Below, piece by piece: positions 35,286 through 46,876 of a DNA stretch of 64,000 nucleotides. The DNA is from Theocolax elegans. Lineage: Eukaryota > Arthropoda > Insecta > Hymenoptera > Cerocephalidae. The stretch lies in NCBI GenBank assembly GCA_026168455.1, contig CM047429.1, positions 1,291,370-1,355,369 on the forward strand. Direction: 5' to 3'. Both the position numbers and the translations under genes were made by a program. Every line of letters starts with the position of its first letter. The first letter of the stretch is position 1. The notes under the pieces are model-generated. The model was not told the origin of the DNA, ran no database searches, and saw nothing but the letters and a program-made list of their open reading frames with translations.

Positions 35286-35384
35286 ATGACACAAGCTGAA
35301 GTCACGCATAAATCAGTAACGTCAGTAACACCAGCCCAACCATTTACCACAAATCCGCAAATACCACTAACGTTTGGTATTCCT

Positions 35385-35820
35385 TATAAAAATAAAAATA
35401 TTAACTTCATCAATACCAGGGAAAGTTTGACATATTTAAAAGATAATATTGTACACTTCATCTCATCTAACCTAGAACTGTCAACTTTAAACAACAAATT
35501 ATTATTAGATATAAATATTATAAATAAAGAAGATTTGTTAAAACATAATCCACAGATTGGAGATGTAATTGTAACACCCAACAGAAAACGCTACATCTTT
35601 AGTTTAGTTATAACACGAATCGAAAACGACTAAGTTACACCGCATAATTTGAAAACATGCTTTCAGACCTTAGTATATAAATTACAAAAAAAAAATATTA
35701 GATCTTTCAGAATCTCCAGAAAGGGAGAACCCACTGATATCCTACCGAGAGGAGAACTGCTCAAGTTAATGTTGAATAACTTAAGCAGCATAAGCGTGAC
35801 CGTAACACTTTGCCGCGGCG
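35385..35820 (+). other. Macro-domain-like segment (TARG1/Poa1p type) before integrase
   Basis: In the integrase frame, interrupted by one TAA (35631-35633). Secondary-structure pattern and short motifs line up in order with TARG1/Poa1p-type macro domains, which bind or hydrolyse ADP-ribose: a first strand (INFIN), a VHFISS strand, a GDVIVTP then RYIFSLVI pair, a helix NLKTCFQTL, the strand IRSFRIS and a closing ISVTVTLC strand. The Gly-rich substrate loop is not preserved, and the catalytic Lys of TARG1 has no clear counterpart. An Asp (in PTDIL) falls near the catalytic Asp. So it could be a binding-only or degenerate domain. The assignment rests on alignment by eye. Confidence 0.5.
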
Positions 35821-36875
35821 TATGTACAACGCCACCACCAGAACAAAGAAACATCATACTAGAAGAATGTCACAATAGCCTGTTCGGAGGACATAGAGGC
35901 ATCTTTAAAACATACCGTAGAGTTCGAGAACGATACTACTGGGAAGGCATAAAAAAAGAAATAGAAGATTACGTCAGGAAATGTCCGATATGCCAGGAAC
36001 AAAAATTGACTAGAGTAAAGACCAAAGAACCTATGGTTATCACTGACACACCAACGGAAGTATTTGAAAAAATAGCTGTAGACACCGTGGGTCCATTCCC
36101 AATGACAACATCAGGAAATCTCCACGTCCTCACAATGCAGTGCCTGCTTTCGAAATATTGCGTCGCAGTACCAGTGCCAAACATTAAAGCCATTACTATT
36201 GCTAATGCAATAGTAAAACACTTTATCGCACAGTATGGAGTACCTAAAATCATCCTAAGTGACAGAGGACGATGTTTTAGAAATAAAATACTAGAAAATC
36301 TGGCTAATATCTTTGGCATAAATCTAGTAACCACAACAGCCTACTATCCTCAAAGTAATGGTTCTTTAGAGCGAAGTCACATGATGCTCAACGATTTCAT
36401 TATGAATAAAGCTAAAAATAAAACAGATTGGGATCAAGTGGTTCCTTTCGCTATACATGAGTATAACACCTCAGTACACGCAGCTACCGGATTCACACCG
36501 TATGAAATCGTATACGGTAAATTAGCCAGATCACCCACATGCCTGCCTGACGAGTTTAACCTGGAAACATATAACTCACACACCAAGGACTTAGTACACT
36601 GCTTAAATGATATCAAAGAAACCGCTAGAGATAACATAATCAAAGCCAAATATAAAAGTAAAAAGTACTATGATCGAGACATAAAAGAACAGCAGTTAGA
36701 AATAGGAATGCCGGTTTATGTTTTAAAAGAACCCAGAGAAGGAAAATTAGACAGATACTATAATGGAGACTTCATCATCAAAGAAATGAATGATAACAAT
36801 AACGTATTAGTAGAATCCTCAAATGGCAAACAACTATTAAAACATAACAATAAACTAAAAAGAAGATATTATTAA
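35649..36875 (+). CDS. Integrase of the errantivirus-like element
   Basis: A 408-codon frame beginning inside the macro-like segment; the ATG is not the true start because the frame is open upstream apart from single stops. From about residue 75 it has the H2C2 zinc-binding domain (HNSLFGGH ... CPICQEQ). The catalytic triad is intact: Asp 36081-36083, Asp 36261-36263 and Glu 36369-36371, with the expected DD35E spacing. A C-terminal domain with MPVYVLKEP and LDRYYNG follows, ending in a basic tail. Integrase inserts element DNA into the genome. This is the best-preserved gene in the window. Confidence 0.9.
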   Translation: MKTCFQTLVYKLQKKNIRSFRISRKGEPTDILPRGELLKLMLNNLSSISVTVTLCRGVCTTPPPEQRNIILEECHNSLFGGHRGIFKTYRRVRERYYWEGIKKEIEDYVRKCPICQEQKLTRVKTKEPMVITDTPTEVFEKIAVDTVGPFPMTTSGNLHVLTMQCLLSKYCVAVPVPNIKAITIANAIVKHFIAQYGVPKIILSDRGRCFRNKILENLANIFGINLVTTTAYYPQSNGSLERSHMMLNDFIMNKAKNKTDWDQVVPFAIHEYNTSVHAATGFTPYEIVYGKLARSPTCLPDEFNLETYNSHTKDLVHCLNDIKETARDNIIKAKYKSKKYYDRDIKEQQLEIGMPVYVLKEPREGKLDRYYNGDFIIKEMNDNNNVLVESSNGKQLLKHNNKLKRRYY

Positions 36876-36916
36876 ACACTCAATAAACCAATAAATTTCA
36901 GAAAAACCCTTTTAGT

Positions 36917-37449
36917 TTGTTACAGGAAACAGAATTCAAAGTTAATATTTTCATGATAATCAACAATATCAGAGTAGTAACAGCAGTAATTCTGACCACT
37001 ACATGGCAAATAGGAATTTCGGGAGATTTAACGAAATTAAAAATTACAAAATTAACCAACAATCATGGACTTTATTACGAATACATAGGAGAATCTTGAT
37101 TAATTAGAAATCAATGGCGGATCTCTATATCTTTAGAATGTAAGGTCAAGTCAAACGCCATCGAAATGAAAGAAAAAGAACTAAAAGAAAGTTACCTAAA
37201 ATGTCAGACACACCTAGGTAATGACTGTTCAAACTTAATACCCATGGCAAAATTTACACAACTGCACAATCTACAACAGAATATTGACGATATTTTAAAA
37301 TATTTCACGGCGCCTGTATCAACGTTCAAGGAAATTCCACCCGCACTATCTCAAAAAGAGGAGCGCCTCTAGAATTCGTAGGTTGGATCAGCAAAACACT
37401 TTTCGGTACCATGGATGCAGATGACCAAGAGCAGGTCAATAACGAATTA
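36917..37449 (+). pseudogene. env: env remnant, truncated by the satellite
   Basis: Starts at or before ATG 36917 in a frame different from pol, as for spliced errantiviral env. A hydrophobic N-terminal stretch (residues 10-30) could be a signal peptide. A stop lies at 37097-37099 and a frame change near 37350. A dibasic site followed by a segment ending FGTMDADD (about 37405-37425) resembles the cleavage and fusion-subunit start of insect errantivirus/baculovirus F-type envelope proteins. Sequence homology ends at 37449 and satellite starts. The fusion subunit is almost entirely missing, so no envelope function is possible. Confidence 0.65.
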
Positions 37450-37461
37450 TATATCTGTCAT

Positions 37462-37530
37462 TTGTATCTAGAGACGAGATGCCTGGACTCTACTGTTGAG
37501 CCCACCAGGCATACTCAGGGCGAAATATAA
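37462..37530 (+). ncRNA. Hammerhead 1 (core-broken, edge copy)
   Basis: Core reads CTGTTGA instead of CTGATGA, and stem III closes with TATAA instead of TACAA. Predicted inactive. It is the outermost copy next to the env remnant. Confidence 0.85.
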
Positions 37531-38011
37531 TTTTTTTCTTTTTTTTTTCCGTCTTATTAAATTTTTATTAATTTCAAACTACAATCAACTAAATTTTATA
37601 TTTTTGTTGACCTAGCTTGTCTTAGTCTTTTTCAAACACTCATCGTGTGAGGTTTATAAAGTGGCTGGTATTAATACAGTCCGTCTTACTTGAGATGCGA
37701 GAAATATTTCTTTGGCTTGTAAAGATCAATAAATTCATATATCTTATAACTTAAAGTGTAAGAAAGCAATAAATTCACGAATTTTTCTAATAGTTGGAAA
37801 ATTCAAATTTTAAAAATATATGGCAATGGATCACGAATACGCCTTATGTAACACTAGTCTGACGATTAAGACATTAGTTCTATGTAAGTGCGTTAGGGGG
37901 CTACCTATTTATATGTGGCACTTATTAAAGTTAGCTATCGGTAGGGCATATATACCCCATGTCTTCATCGTCAGAATACAGCTGGTTTTCAAAAATTTTT
38001 ATATTTGTCAT

Positions 38012-38080
38012 TTGTATCTAGAGACGAGATGCCTGGACTCTACTGATGAGCCCACCAGGCATACTCAGAGCGAAATACAA
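38012..38080 (+). ncRNA. Hammerhead 2 (stem II mismatch)
   Basis: Core and GAAA intact; stem II is GCCC/GAGC with one C-A mismatch. Same variant as motif 28. Cleavage predicted after C38018, perhaps slower. Confidence 0.9.
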
Positions 38081-38561
38081 TTTTTTTCTTTTTTTTCCGT
38101 CTTATTAAACTTTTATTAATTTCATACTACAATCAACTAAATTTTACATTTTTGTTTGAGCTAGCTTGTCTTAGTCTTTTTTCAAACACTCATCGTGTGA
38201 GGTTTATAAAGTGGCTGGTATTAATACAGTCCGTCTTACTTGTGATGTGAGGCATATTTCTTTGGCTTGTAAAGATCAATAAATTCATACATCTTATAAC
38301 TTAAAGTGTAAGAAAGCAATTAATTCACGAATTTTTCTAATAGTTGGAAAATTCAAATTGTAAAATTATATGGCATTGGATCACGAATACGCCTTATGTA
38401 ACACTAGTCTGACGATTAAGACATTAGTTCTATGTAAGTGCGTTAGGGGGCTACCTGTTAATATGTGGCACTTATTAAAGTTTGCTATCGGTAGGGCATA
38501 TATACCCCATTTCTTCCTCGTCAGAATACAGCTGGTTTTCAAAAATTTTTATATCTGTCAT

Positions 38562-38630
38562 TTGTATCTAGAGTCGACATGCCTGGACTCTATTGATGAG
38601 CCCACCAGGCATACTCAGGGCGAAATACAA
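38562..38630 (+). ncRNA. Hammerhead 3 (C3U core variant)
   Basis: Core reads TTGATGA: the conserved C3, which pairs with G8 in the active site, is U. Loop I begins TCGAC. Predicted inactive. Matches motif 29. Confidence 0.85.
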
Positions 38631-39112
38631 CTTTTTTCTTTTTTTTTCCCGTCTTATTAAATTTTTATTACTTTCATACTACAATCAACTAAATTTTATA
38701 TTTTTGTTTGAGCTAGCTTGTCTTAGTCTTTTTTCAAACACTCATCGTGTGAGGTTTATAAAGTGGCTGGTATTAATACAGTCCGTCTTACTTGTGATGT
38801 GAGGCATATTTCTTTGGCTTGTAAAGATCAATAAATTCATACATCTTATAACTTAAAGTGTAAGAAAGCAATTAATTCAGAATTTTTCTAATAGTTGGAA
38901 AATTCAAATTTTAAAAATATATGGCAATGGATCACGAATACGTCTTATGTAACACTAGTCTGACGATTAAGACATTAGTTCTATGTAAGTGCGTTAGGGG
39001 GCTACCTATTTATATGTGGTACTTATTAAAGTTAGCTATCGGTAGGGCATATATACCCCATGTCTTCATCGTCAGAATACAGCTGGTTTTCAAAAATTTT
39101 TATATTTGTCAT

Positions 39113-39181
39113 TTGTATCTAGAGACGAGATGCCTGGACTCTACTGATGAGCCCACCAGGCATACTCAGAGCGAAATACAA
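39113..39181 (+). ncRNA. Hammerhead 4 (stem II mismatch)
   Basis: GCCC/GAGC stem II, otherwise ideal. Matches motif 30. Confidence 0.9.
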
Positions 39182-39661
39182 TTTTTTTCTTTTTTTTCCG
39201 TCTTATTAAACTTTTATTAATTTCATACTACAATCAACTAAATTTTACATTTTTGTTTGAGCTAGCTTGTCTTAGTCTTTTTTCAAACACTCATCGTGTG
39301 AGGTTTATAAAGTGGCTGGTATTAATACAGTCCGTCTTACTTGTGATGTGAGGCATATTTCTTGGCTTGTAAAGATCAATAAATTCATACATCTTATAAC
39401 TTAAAGTGTAAGAAAGCAATTAATTCACGAATTTTTCTAATAGTTGGAAAATTCAAATTGTAAAATTATATGGCATTGGATCACGAATACGCCTTATGTA
39501 ACACTAGTCTGACGATTAAGACATTATTTCTATGTAAGTGCGTTAGGGGGCTACCTGTTAATATGTGGCACTTATTAAAGTTTGCTATCGGTAGGGCATA
39601 TATACCCCATTTCTTCCTCGTCAGAATACAGCTGGTTTTCAAAAATTTTTATATCTGTCAT

Positions 39662-39730
39662 TTGTATCTAGAGACGAGATGCCTGGACTCTACTGATGAG
39701 CCCACCAGGCATACTCAGGGCGAAATACAA
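39662..39730 (+). ncRNA. Hammerhead 5 (ideal type III hammerhead; reference description)
   Basis: Read 5' to 3': stem III strand TTGTAT (pairs with ATACAA at the end), cleavage-site C at 39668, stem I TAGAG/CTCTA, 14-nt loop I, core CTGATGA, stem II GCCC/GGGC, 14-nt loop II, core GAAA. The cleavage triplet is AUC, an accepted NUH. Loops I and II contain ATGCCTGG and CCAGGCAT, perfectly complementary over 8 bp, which allows a kissing contact. Six-bp stem III should be stable in a single monomer. Matches motif 31. Confidence 0.95.
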
Positions 39731-40210
39731 TTTTTTTCTTTTTTTTCCGTCTTATTAAATTTTTATTAATTTCATACTACAATCAACTAAATTTTATATT
39801 TTTGTTGACCTACCTTGTCTTAGTCTTTTTTCAAATACTCATCGTGTGAGGTTTATAAAGTGGCTGGTATTAATACAGTCCGTCTTACTTGAGATGTGAG
39901 GAATATTTCTTTGGCTTGTAAAGATCAATAAATTCATATATCTTATAACTTAAAGTGTAAGAAAGCAATAAATTCACGAATTTTTCTAATAGTTGGAAAA
40001 TTCAAATTTTAAAATTATATGGCAATGGATCACGAATACGCCTTATGTAACACTAGTCTGACGATTAAGACATTAGTTCTATGTAAGTGCGTTAGGGGGC
40101 TACCTATTTATATGTGGCACTTATTAAAGTTAGCTATCGGTAGGGCATATATACCCCATGTCTTCATCGTCAGAATACAGCTGGTTTTCAAAAATTTTTA
40201 TATTTGTCAT

Positions 40211-40279
40211 TTGTATCTAGAGACGAGATGCCTGTACTCTACTGATGAGCCCACCAGGCATACTCAGAGCGAAATACCA
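40211..40279 (+). ncRNA. Hammerhead 6 (stem II, stem III and loop variant)
   Basis: GAGC in stem II, TACCA in stem III, and loop I ATGCCTGT loses one kissing pair. The same triple variant is in motif 32. Confidence 0.85.
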
Positions 40280-40759
40280 TTTTTTTCTTTTTTTTCCGTC
40301 TTATTAAACTTTTATTCATTTCATACTACAATCAACTAAATTTTACATTTTTGTTGACCTAGCTTGTCTTAGTCTTTTTTCATACACTGATTGGTGTAAG
40401 GTTTATAAAGTGGCTGGTATTAATACAGTCTGTCTTACTTGAGATGTGAGCAATATTTCTTTGGCTTGTAAAGATCAATAAATTCATATATCTTATAACT
40501 TAAAGTGTAAGAAAGCAATAATTCACGAATTTTGCTAATAGTTGGAAAATTCAAATTGTAAAATTATATGGCATTGGATCACGAATACGCCTTATGTAAC
40601 ACTAGTCTGACGATTAAGACATTAGTTCTATGTAAGTGCGTTAGGGGGCTACCTGTTAATATGTGGCACTTATTAAAGTTTGTTATCGGTAGGGCATATA
40701 TACCCCATGTCTTCCTCGTCAGAATACAGCTGATTTTCAAAAATTTTTATATCTGTCAT

Positions 40760-40828
40760 TTGTATCTAGAGTCGAGATGCCTGGACTCTACTGATGAGCC
40801 CACCAGGCATACTCAGAGCGAAATACAA
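40760..40828 (+). ncRNA. Hammerhead 7 (stem II mismatch)
   Basis: GAGC in stem II; loop I begins TCGAG. Core intact. Matches motif 33. Confidence 0.9.
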
Positions 40829-41307
40829 TTTTTTCTTTTTTTTCCGTCTTATTAAATTTTTATTAATTTCATACTACAATCAACTAAATTTTATATTTTT
40901 GTTGACCTAGCTTGTCTTAGTCTTTTTTCAAATACTCATCGTGTGAGGTTTATAAAGTGGCTGGTATTAATACAGTCCGTCTTACTTGAGATGTGAGGAA
41001 TATTTCTTTGGCTTGTAAAGATCAATAAATTCATATATCTTATAACTTAAAGTGTAAGAAAGCAATAAATTCACGAATTTTGCTAATAGTTGGAAAATTC
41101 AAATTGTAAAATTATATGGCATTGGATCACGAATACGCCTTATGTAACACTAGTCTGACGATTAAAACATTAGTTCTATGTAAGTGCGTGAGGGGGCTAC
41201 CTGTTAATATGTGGCACTTATTAAAGTTTGTTATCGGTAGGGCATATATACCCCATGTCTTCCTCGTCAGAATACAGCTGATTTTCAAAAATTTTTATAT
41301 CTGTCAT

Positions 41308-41376
41308 TTGTATCTAGAAACGAGATGCCTGGACTCTATTGATGAGCCCACCAGGCATACTCAGGGCGAAATACAA
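41308..41376 (+). ncRNA. Hammerhead 8 (C3U, stem I mismatch)
   Basis: Core TTGATGA and stem I TAGAA/CTCTA. Predicted inactive. Same variant as motifs 18 and 34. Confidence 0.85.
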
Positions 41377-41857
41377 TTTTTTTCTTTTTTTTCCGTCTTA
41401 TTAAATTTTTATTACTTTCATACTACAATCAACTAAATTTTATATTTTTGTTTGAGCTAGCTTGTCTTAGTCTTTTTTCAAACACTCATCGTGTGAGGTT
41501 TATAAAGTGGCTGGTATTAATACAGTCCGTCTTACTTGTGATGTGAGGCATATTTCTTTGGCTTGTAAAGATCAATAAATTCATACATCTTATAACTTAA
41601 AGTGTAAGAAAGCAATAAATTCCCGAATTTTTCTAATAGTTGGAAAATTCAAATTGTAAAATTATATGGCATTGGATCACGAATACGCCTTATGTAACAC
41701 TAGTCTGACGATTAAGACATTAGTTCTATGTAAGTGCGTTAGGGGGCTACCTGTTAATATGTGGCACTTATTAAAGTTTGCTATCGGTAGGGCATATATA
41801 CCCCATGTCTTCATCGTCAGAATACAGCTGGTTTTCAAAAATTTTTATATTTGTCAT

Positions 41858-41926
41858 TTGTATCTAGAGACGAGATGCCTGGACTCTACTGATGAGCCCA
41901 CCATGCATACTCAGAGCGAAATACAA
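41858..41926 (+). ncRNA. Hammerhead 9 (stem II and loop II variant)
   Basis: GAGC in stem II; loop II CCATGCAT breaks one kissing pair. Matches motif 35. Confidence 0.85.
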
Positions 41927-42408
41927 TTTTTTTCTTTTTTTTCCGTCTTATTAAACTTTTATTAATTTCATACTACAATCAACTAAATTTTACATTTTTG
42001 TTTGAGCTAGCTTGTCTTAGTCTTTTTTCAAACACTCATCGTGTGAGGTTTATAAAGTGGCTGGTATTAATACAGTCCGTCTTACTTGTGATGTGAGGCA
42101 TATTTCGTTGGCTTGTAAAGATCAATAAATTCATACATCTTATAACTTAAAGTGTAAGAAAGCAATTAATTCACGAATTTTTCTAATAGTTGGAAAATTC
42201 AAATTGTAAAATTATATGGCATTGGATCACGAATACGCCTTATGTAACACTAGTATGACGATTAAGACATTAGTTCTATGTAAGTGCGTTAGGGGGCTAC
42301 CTGTTAATATGTGGCACTTATTAAAGTTTGCTATCGGTAGGGCATATATACCCCATTTCTTTCCTCGTCAGAATACAGCTGGTTTTCAAAAATTTTTATA
42401 TCTGTCAT

Positions 42409-42477
42409 TTGTATCTAGAGACGAGATGCCTGGACTCTACTGATGAGCCCACCAGGCATACTCAGGGCGAAATACAA
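42409..42477 (+). ncRNA. Hammerhead 10 (ideal)
   Basis: All core bases, stems and both kissing octamers as in motif 5. Matches motif 36. Confidence 0.95.
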
Positions 42478-42957
42478 TTTTTTTCTTTTTTTTTCCGTCT
42501 TATTAAATTTTATTAATTTCATACTACAATCAACTAAATTTTATATTTTTGTTGACCTAGCTTGTCTTAGTCTTTTTTCAAACACTCATCGTGTGAGGTT
42601 TATAAAGTGGCTGGTATTAATACAGTCCGTCTTACTTGAGATGTGAGGAATATTTCTTTGGCTTGTAAAGATCAATAAATTCATATATCTTATAACTTAA
42701 AGTGTAAGAAAGCAATAAATTCACGAATTTTTCTAATAGTTGGAAAATTCAAATTTTAAAATTATATGGCATTGGATCACGAATACACCTTATGTAGCAC
42801 TAGTCTGACGATTAAGACATTATTTCTATGTAAGTGCGTTAGGGGGCTACCTGTTAATATGTGGCACTTATTAAAGTTTGATATCGGTAGGGCATACATA
42901 CCCCATGTCTTCCTCGTCAGAATACAGCTGGTTTTCAAAAATTTTTATATCTGTCAT

Positions 42958-43026
42958 TTGTATCTAGAGACGAGATGCCTGGACTCTACTGATGAGCCCA
43001 CCAGGCATACTCAGGGCGAAATACAA
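42958..43026 (+). ncRNA. Hammerhead 11 (ideal)
   Basis: No deviation from the ideal motif. Matches motif 37. Confidence 0.95.
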
Positions 43027-43507
43027 TTTTTTTCTTTTTTTTTCCGTCTTACAAATTTTTATTACTTTCATACTACAATCAACTAAATTTTATATTTTTG
43101 TTTGAACTAGCTTGTCTTAGTCTTTTTTCAAACACTCATCGTGTGAGGTTTATAAAGTGGCTGGTATTAATACAGTCCGTCTTACTTGTGATGTGAGGCA
43201 TATTTCGTTGGCTTGTAAAGATCAATAAATTCATACATCTTATAACTTAAAGTGTAATAAAGCAATTAATTCACGAATTTTTCTAATAGTTGGAAAATTC
43301 AAATTGTAAAATTATATGGCATTGGATCACGAATACGCCTTATGTAACACTAGTCTGACGATTAAGACATTAGTTCTATGTAAGTGCGTTAGGGGGCTAC
43401 CTGTTAATATGTGGCACTTATTAAAGTTTGCGATCGGTAGGGCATATATACCCCATTTCTTTCTCGTCAGAATACAGCTGGTTTTCAAAAATTTTTATAT
43501 CTGTCAT

Positions 43508-43576
43508 TTGTATCTAGAGACGAGATGCCTGGACTCTACTGATGAGCCCACCAGGCATACTCAGGGCGAAATACAA
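43508..43576 (+). ncRNA. Hammerhead 12 (ideal)
   Basis: No deviation from the ideal motif. Matches motif 38. Confidence 0.95.
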
Positions 43577-44057
43577 TTTTTTTCTTTTTTTTCCGTCTTA
43601 TTAAACTTTTATTAATTTCATACTACAATCAACTAAATTTTACATTTTTGTTTGAGCTAGCTTGTCTTAGTCTTTTTTCAAACACTCATCGTGTGAGGTT
43701 TATAAAGTGGCTGGTATTAATACAGTCCGTCTTACTTGTGATGTGAGGCATATTTCGTTGGCTTGTAAAGATCAATAAATTCATACATCTTATAACTTAA
43801 AGTGTAATAAAGCAATTAATTCACGAATTTTTCTAATAGTTGGAAAATTCAAATTGTAAAATTATATGGCATTGGATCACGAATACGCCTTATGTAACAC
43901 TAGTATGACGATTAAGACATTAGTTCTATGTAAGTGCGTTAGGGGGCTACCTGTTAATATGTGGCACTTATTAAAGTTTGCGATCGGTAGGGCATATATA
44001 CCCCATTTCTTTCTCGTCAGAATACAGCTGGTTTTCAAAAATTTTTATATCTGTCAT

Positions 44058-44126
44058 TTGTATCTAGAGACGAGATGCCTGGACTCTACTGATGAGCCCA
44101 CCAGGCATACTCAGGGCGAAATACAA
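44058..44126 (+). ncRNA. Hammerhead 13 (ideal)
   Basis: No deviation from the ideal motif. Matches motif 39. Confidence 0.95.
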
Positions 44127-44608
44127 TTTTTTTCTTTTTTTTTTCCGTCTTATTAAATTTTTATTAATTTCATACTACAATCAACTAAATTTTATATTTT
44201 TGTTGACCTAGCTTGTCTTAGTCTTTTTTCAAACACTCATCGTGTGAGGTTTATAAAGTGGCTGGTATTAATACAGTCCGTCTTACTTGAGATGTGAGGA
44301 ATATTTCTTTGGCTTGTAAAGATCAATAAATTCATATATCTTATAACTTAAAGTGTAAGAAAGCAATAAATTCACGAATTTTTCTAATAGTTGGAAAATT
44401 CAAATTTTAAAATTATATGGCATTGGATCACGAATACACCTTATGTAGCACTAGTCTGACGATTAAGACATTATTTCTATGTAAGTGCGTTAGGGGGCTA
44501 CCTGTTAATATGTGGCACTTATTAAAGTTTGATATCGGTAGGGCATACATACCCCATGTCTTCCTCGTCAGAATACAGCTGGTTTTCAAAAATTTTTATA
44601 TCTGTCAT

Positions 44609-44677
44609 TTGTATCTAGAGACGAGATGCCTGGACTCTACTGATGAGCCCACCAGGCATACTCAGGGCGAAATACAA
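44609..44677 (+). ncRNA. Hammerhead 14 (ideal)
   Basis: No deviation from the ideal motif. Matches motif 40. Confidence 0.95.
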
Positions 44678-45157
44678 TTTTTTTCTTTTTTTTTCCGTCT
44701 TACAAATTTTTATTACTTTCATACTACAATCAACTAAATTTATATTTTTGTTTGAACTAGCTTGTCTTAGTCTTTTTTCAAACACTCATCGTGTGAGGTT
44801 TATAAAGTGGCTGGTATTAATACAGTCCGTCTTACTTGTGATGTGAGGCATATTTCGTTGGCTTGTAAAGATCAATAAATTCATACATCTTATAACTTAA
44901 AGTGTAATAAAGCAATTAATTCACGAATTTTTCTAATAGTTGGAAAATTCAAATTGTAAAATTATATGGCATTGGATCACGAATACGCCTTATGTAACAC
45001 TAGTCTGACGATTAAGACATTAGTTCTATGTAAGTGCGTTAGGGGGCTACCTGTTAATATGTGGCACTTATTAAAGTTTGCGATCGGTAGGGCATATATA
45101 CCCCATTTCTTTCTCGTCAGAATACAGCTGGTTTTCAAAAATTTTTATATCTGTCAT

Positions 45158-45226
45158 TTGTATCTAGAGACGAGATGCCTGGACTCTACTGATGAGCCCA
45201 CCAGGCATACTCAGGGCGAAATACAA
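45158..45226 (+). ncRNA. Hammerhead 15 (ideal)
   Basis: No deviation from the ideal motif. Matches motif 41. Confidence 0.95.
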
Positions 45227-45708
45227 TTTTTTTCTTTTTTTTCCGTCTTATTAAATTTTTATTAATTTCATACTACAATCAACTAAATTTTATATTTTTG
45301 TTGACCTAGCTTGTCTTAGTCTTTTTTCAAACACTCATCGTGTGAGGTTTATAAAGTGGCTGGTATTAATACAGTCCGTCTTACTTGAGATGTGAGGAAT
45401 ATTTCTTTGGCTTGTAAAGATCAATAAATTCATATATCTTATAACTTAAAGTGTAAGAAAGCAATAAATTCACGAATTTTTCTAATAGTTGGAAAATTCA
45501 AATTGTAAATTATATGGCATTGGATCACGAATACAGCCTTATGTAGCACTAGTCTGACGATTAAGACATTAGTTCTATGTAAGTGCGTTAGGGGGCTACC
45601 TGTTTAATATGTGGCACTTATTAAAGTTTGATATCGGTAGGGCATACTATACCCCATGTCTTCCTCGTCAGAATACAGCTGGTTTTCAAAAATTTTTATA
45701 TCTGTCAT

Positions 45709-45777
45709 TTGTATCTAGAGACGAGATGCCTGGACTCTACTGATGAGCCCACCAGGCATACTCAGGGCGAAATACAA
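45709..45777 (+). ncRNA. Hammerhead 16 (ideal)
   Basis: Motif ideal; the rest of this monomer has extra single-base indels (near 45533 and 45604). Matches motif 42. Confidence 0.95.
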
Positions 45778-46257
45778 TTTTTTTCTTTTTTTTTCCGTCT
45801 TATTAAATTTTTATTAATTTCATACTACAATCAACTAAATTTTATATTTTTGTTGACCTAGCTGTCTTAGTCTTTTTCAAACACTCATCGTGTGAGGTTT
45901 ATAAAGTGGCTGGTATTAATACAGTCCGTCTTACTTGAGATGTGAGGAATAGTTTCTTTGGCTTGTAAAGATCAATAAATTCATATATCTATAACTTAAG
46001 TGTAAGAAAGCAATAAATTCACGAATTTTCTAATAGTTGGAAAATTCAAATTTTAAAATTATATGGCATTGGATCACGAATACGCCTTATGTAGCACTAG
46101 TCTGACGATTAAGACATTAGTTTCTATGTAAGTGCGTTAGGGGGCTACCTGTTAATATGTGGCACTTATTAAAGTTTGATATCGGTAGGGCATTACATAA
46201 CCCATGTCTTCCTCGTCAGAATACAGCTGAGTTTTCAAAAATTTTTATATCTGTCAT

Positions 46258-46327
46258 TTGTATCTAGAGACGAGATGCCTGGACTCTACTGATGAAGCCC
46301 ACCAGGCATACTCAGGGCGAAATACAA
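46258..46327 (+). ncRNA. Hammerhead 17 (inserted A after core)
   Basis: CTGATGA is followed by an extra A before stem II (70 nt total). It could be an indel error in the noisy block. Confidence 0.8.
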
Positions 46328-46807
46328 TTTTTTTCTTTTTTTTTTCCGTCTTATTAAATTTTTATTACTTTCATACTACAATCAACTAAATTTTATATTT
46401 TTGTTGACCTAGCTTGTCTTAGTTCTTTTTTCAAACACTCATCGTGTGAGGTTTTATAAAGTGGCTGGTATTAATACAGTCCGTCTTACTTGAGATGTGA
46501 GGCATATTTCGTTGGCTTGTAAAGATCAATAAATTCATATATCTTATAACTTAAAGTGTAAGAAAGCAATAAATTCACGAATTTTTCTAATAGTTGGAAA
46601 ATTCAAATTTTAAAATTATATGGCATTGGATCACGAATACGCCTTATGTAACATAGTCTGACGATTAAACATTAGTTCTATGTAAGTGCGTGAGGGGGCT
46701 ACCTGTTAATATGTGGCACTTATTAAAGTTGTTATCGGTAGGGCATATATACCCCATGTCTTCCTCGTCAGAATACAGCTGTTTTCAAAAATTTTTATAT
46801 CTGTCAT

Positions 46808-46876
46808 TTGTATCTAGAAACGAGATGCCTGGACTCTATTGATGAGCCCACCAGGCATACTCAGGGCGAAATACAA
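46808..46876 (+). ncRNA. Hammerhead 18 (C3U, stem I mismatch)
   Basis: Same pair of changes as motifs 8 and 34; ten monomers downstream of motif 8. Confidence 0.85.

Larger units (their letters stand above)
29121..37449 (+). mobile_element. Errantivirus-like (gypsy/env) retroelement, 3'-truncated at satellite
   Basis: Order: candidate 5' LTR, primer-like site, gag, protease, RT, partial RNase H, long acidic linker, macro-like segment, integrase, start of env. The env region with a furin-type dibasic and FGTMD-type segment is characteristic of insect errantiviruses, which are endogenous retrovirus-like elements. The copy has only a few stops and frameshifts and its RT and integrase catalytic residues are intact, so it is not very old. 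It ends abruptly inside env at 37449 where the hammerhead satellite begins; the rest of env and the 3' LTR are not in the window. Confidence 0.85.
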
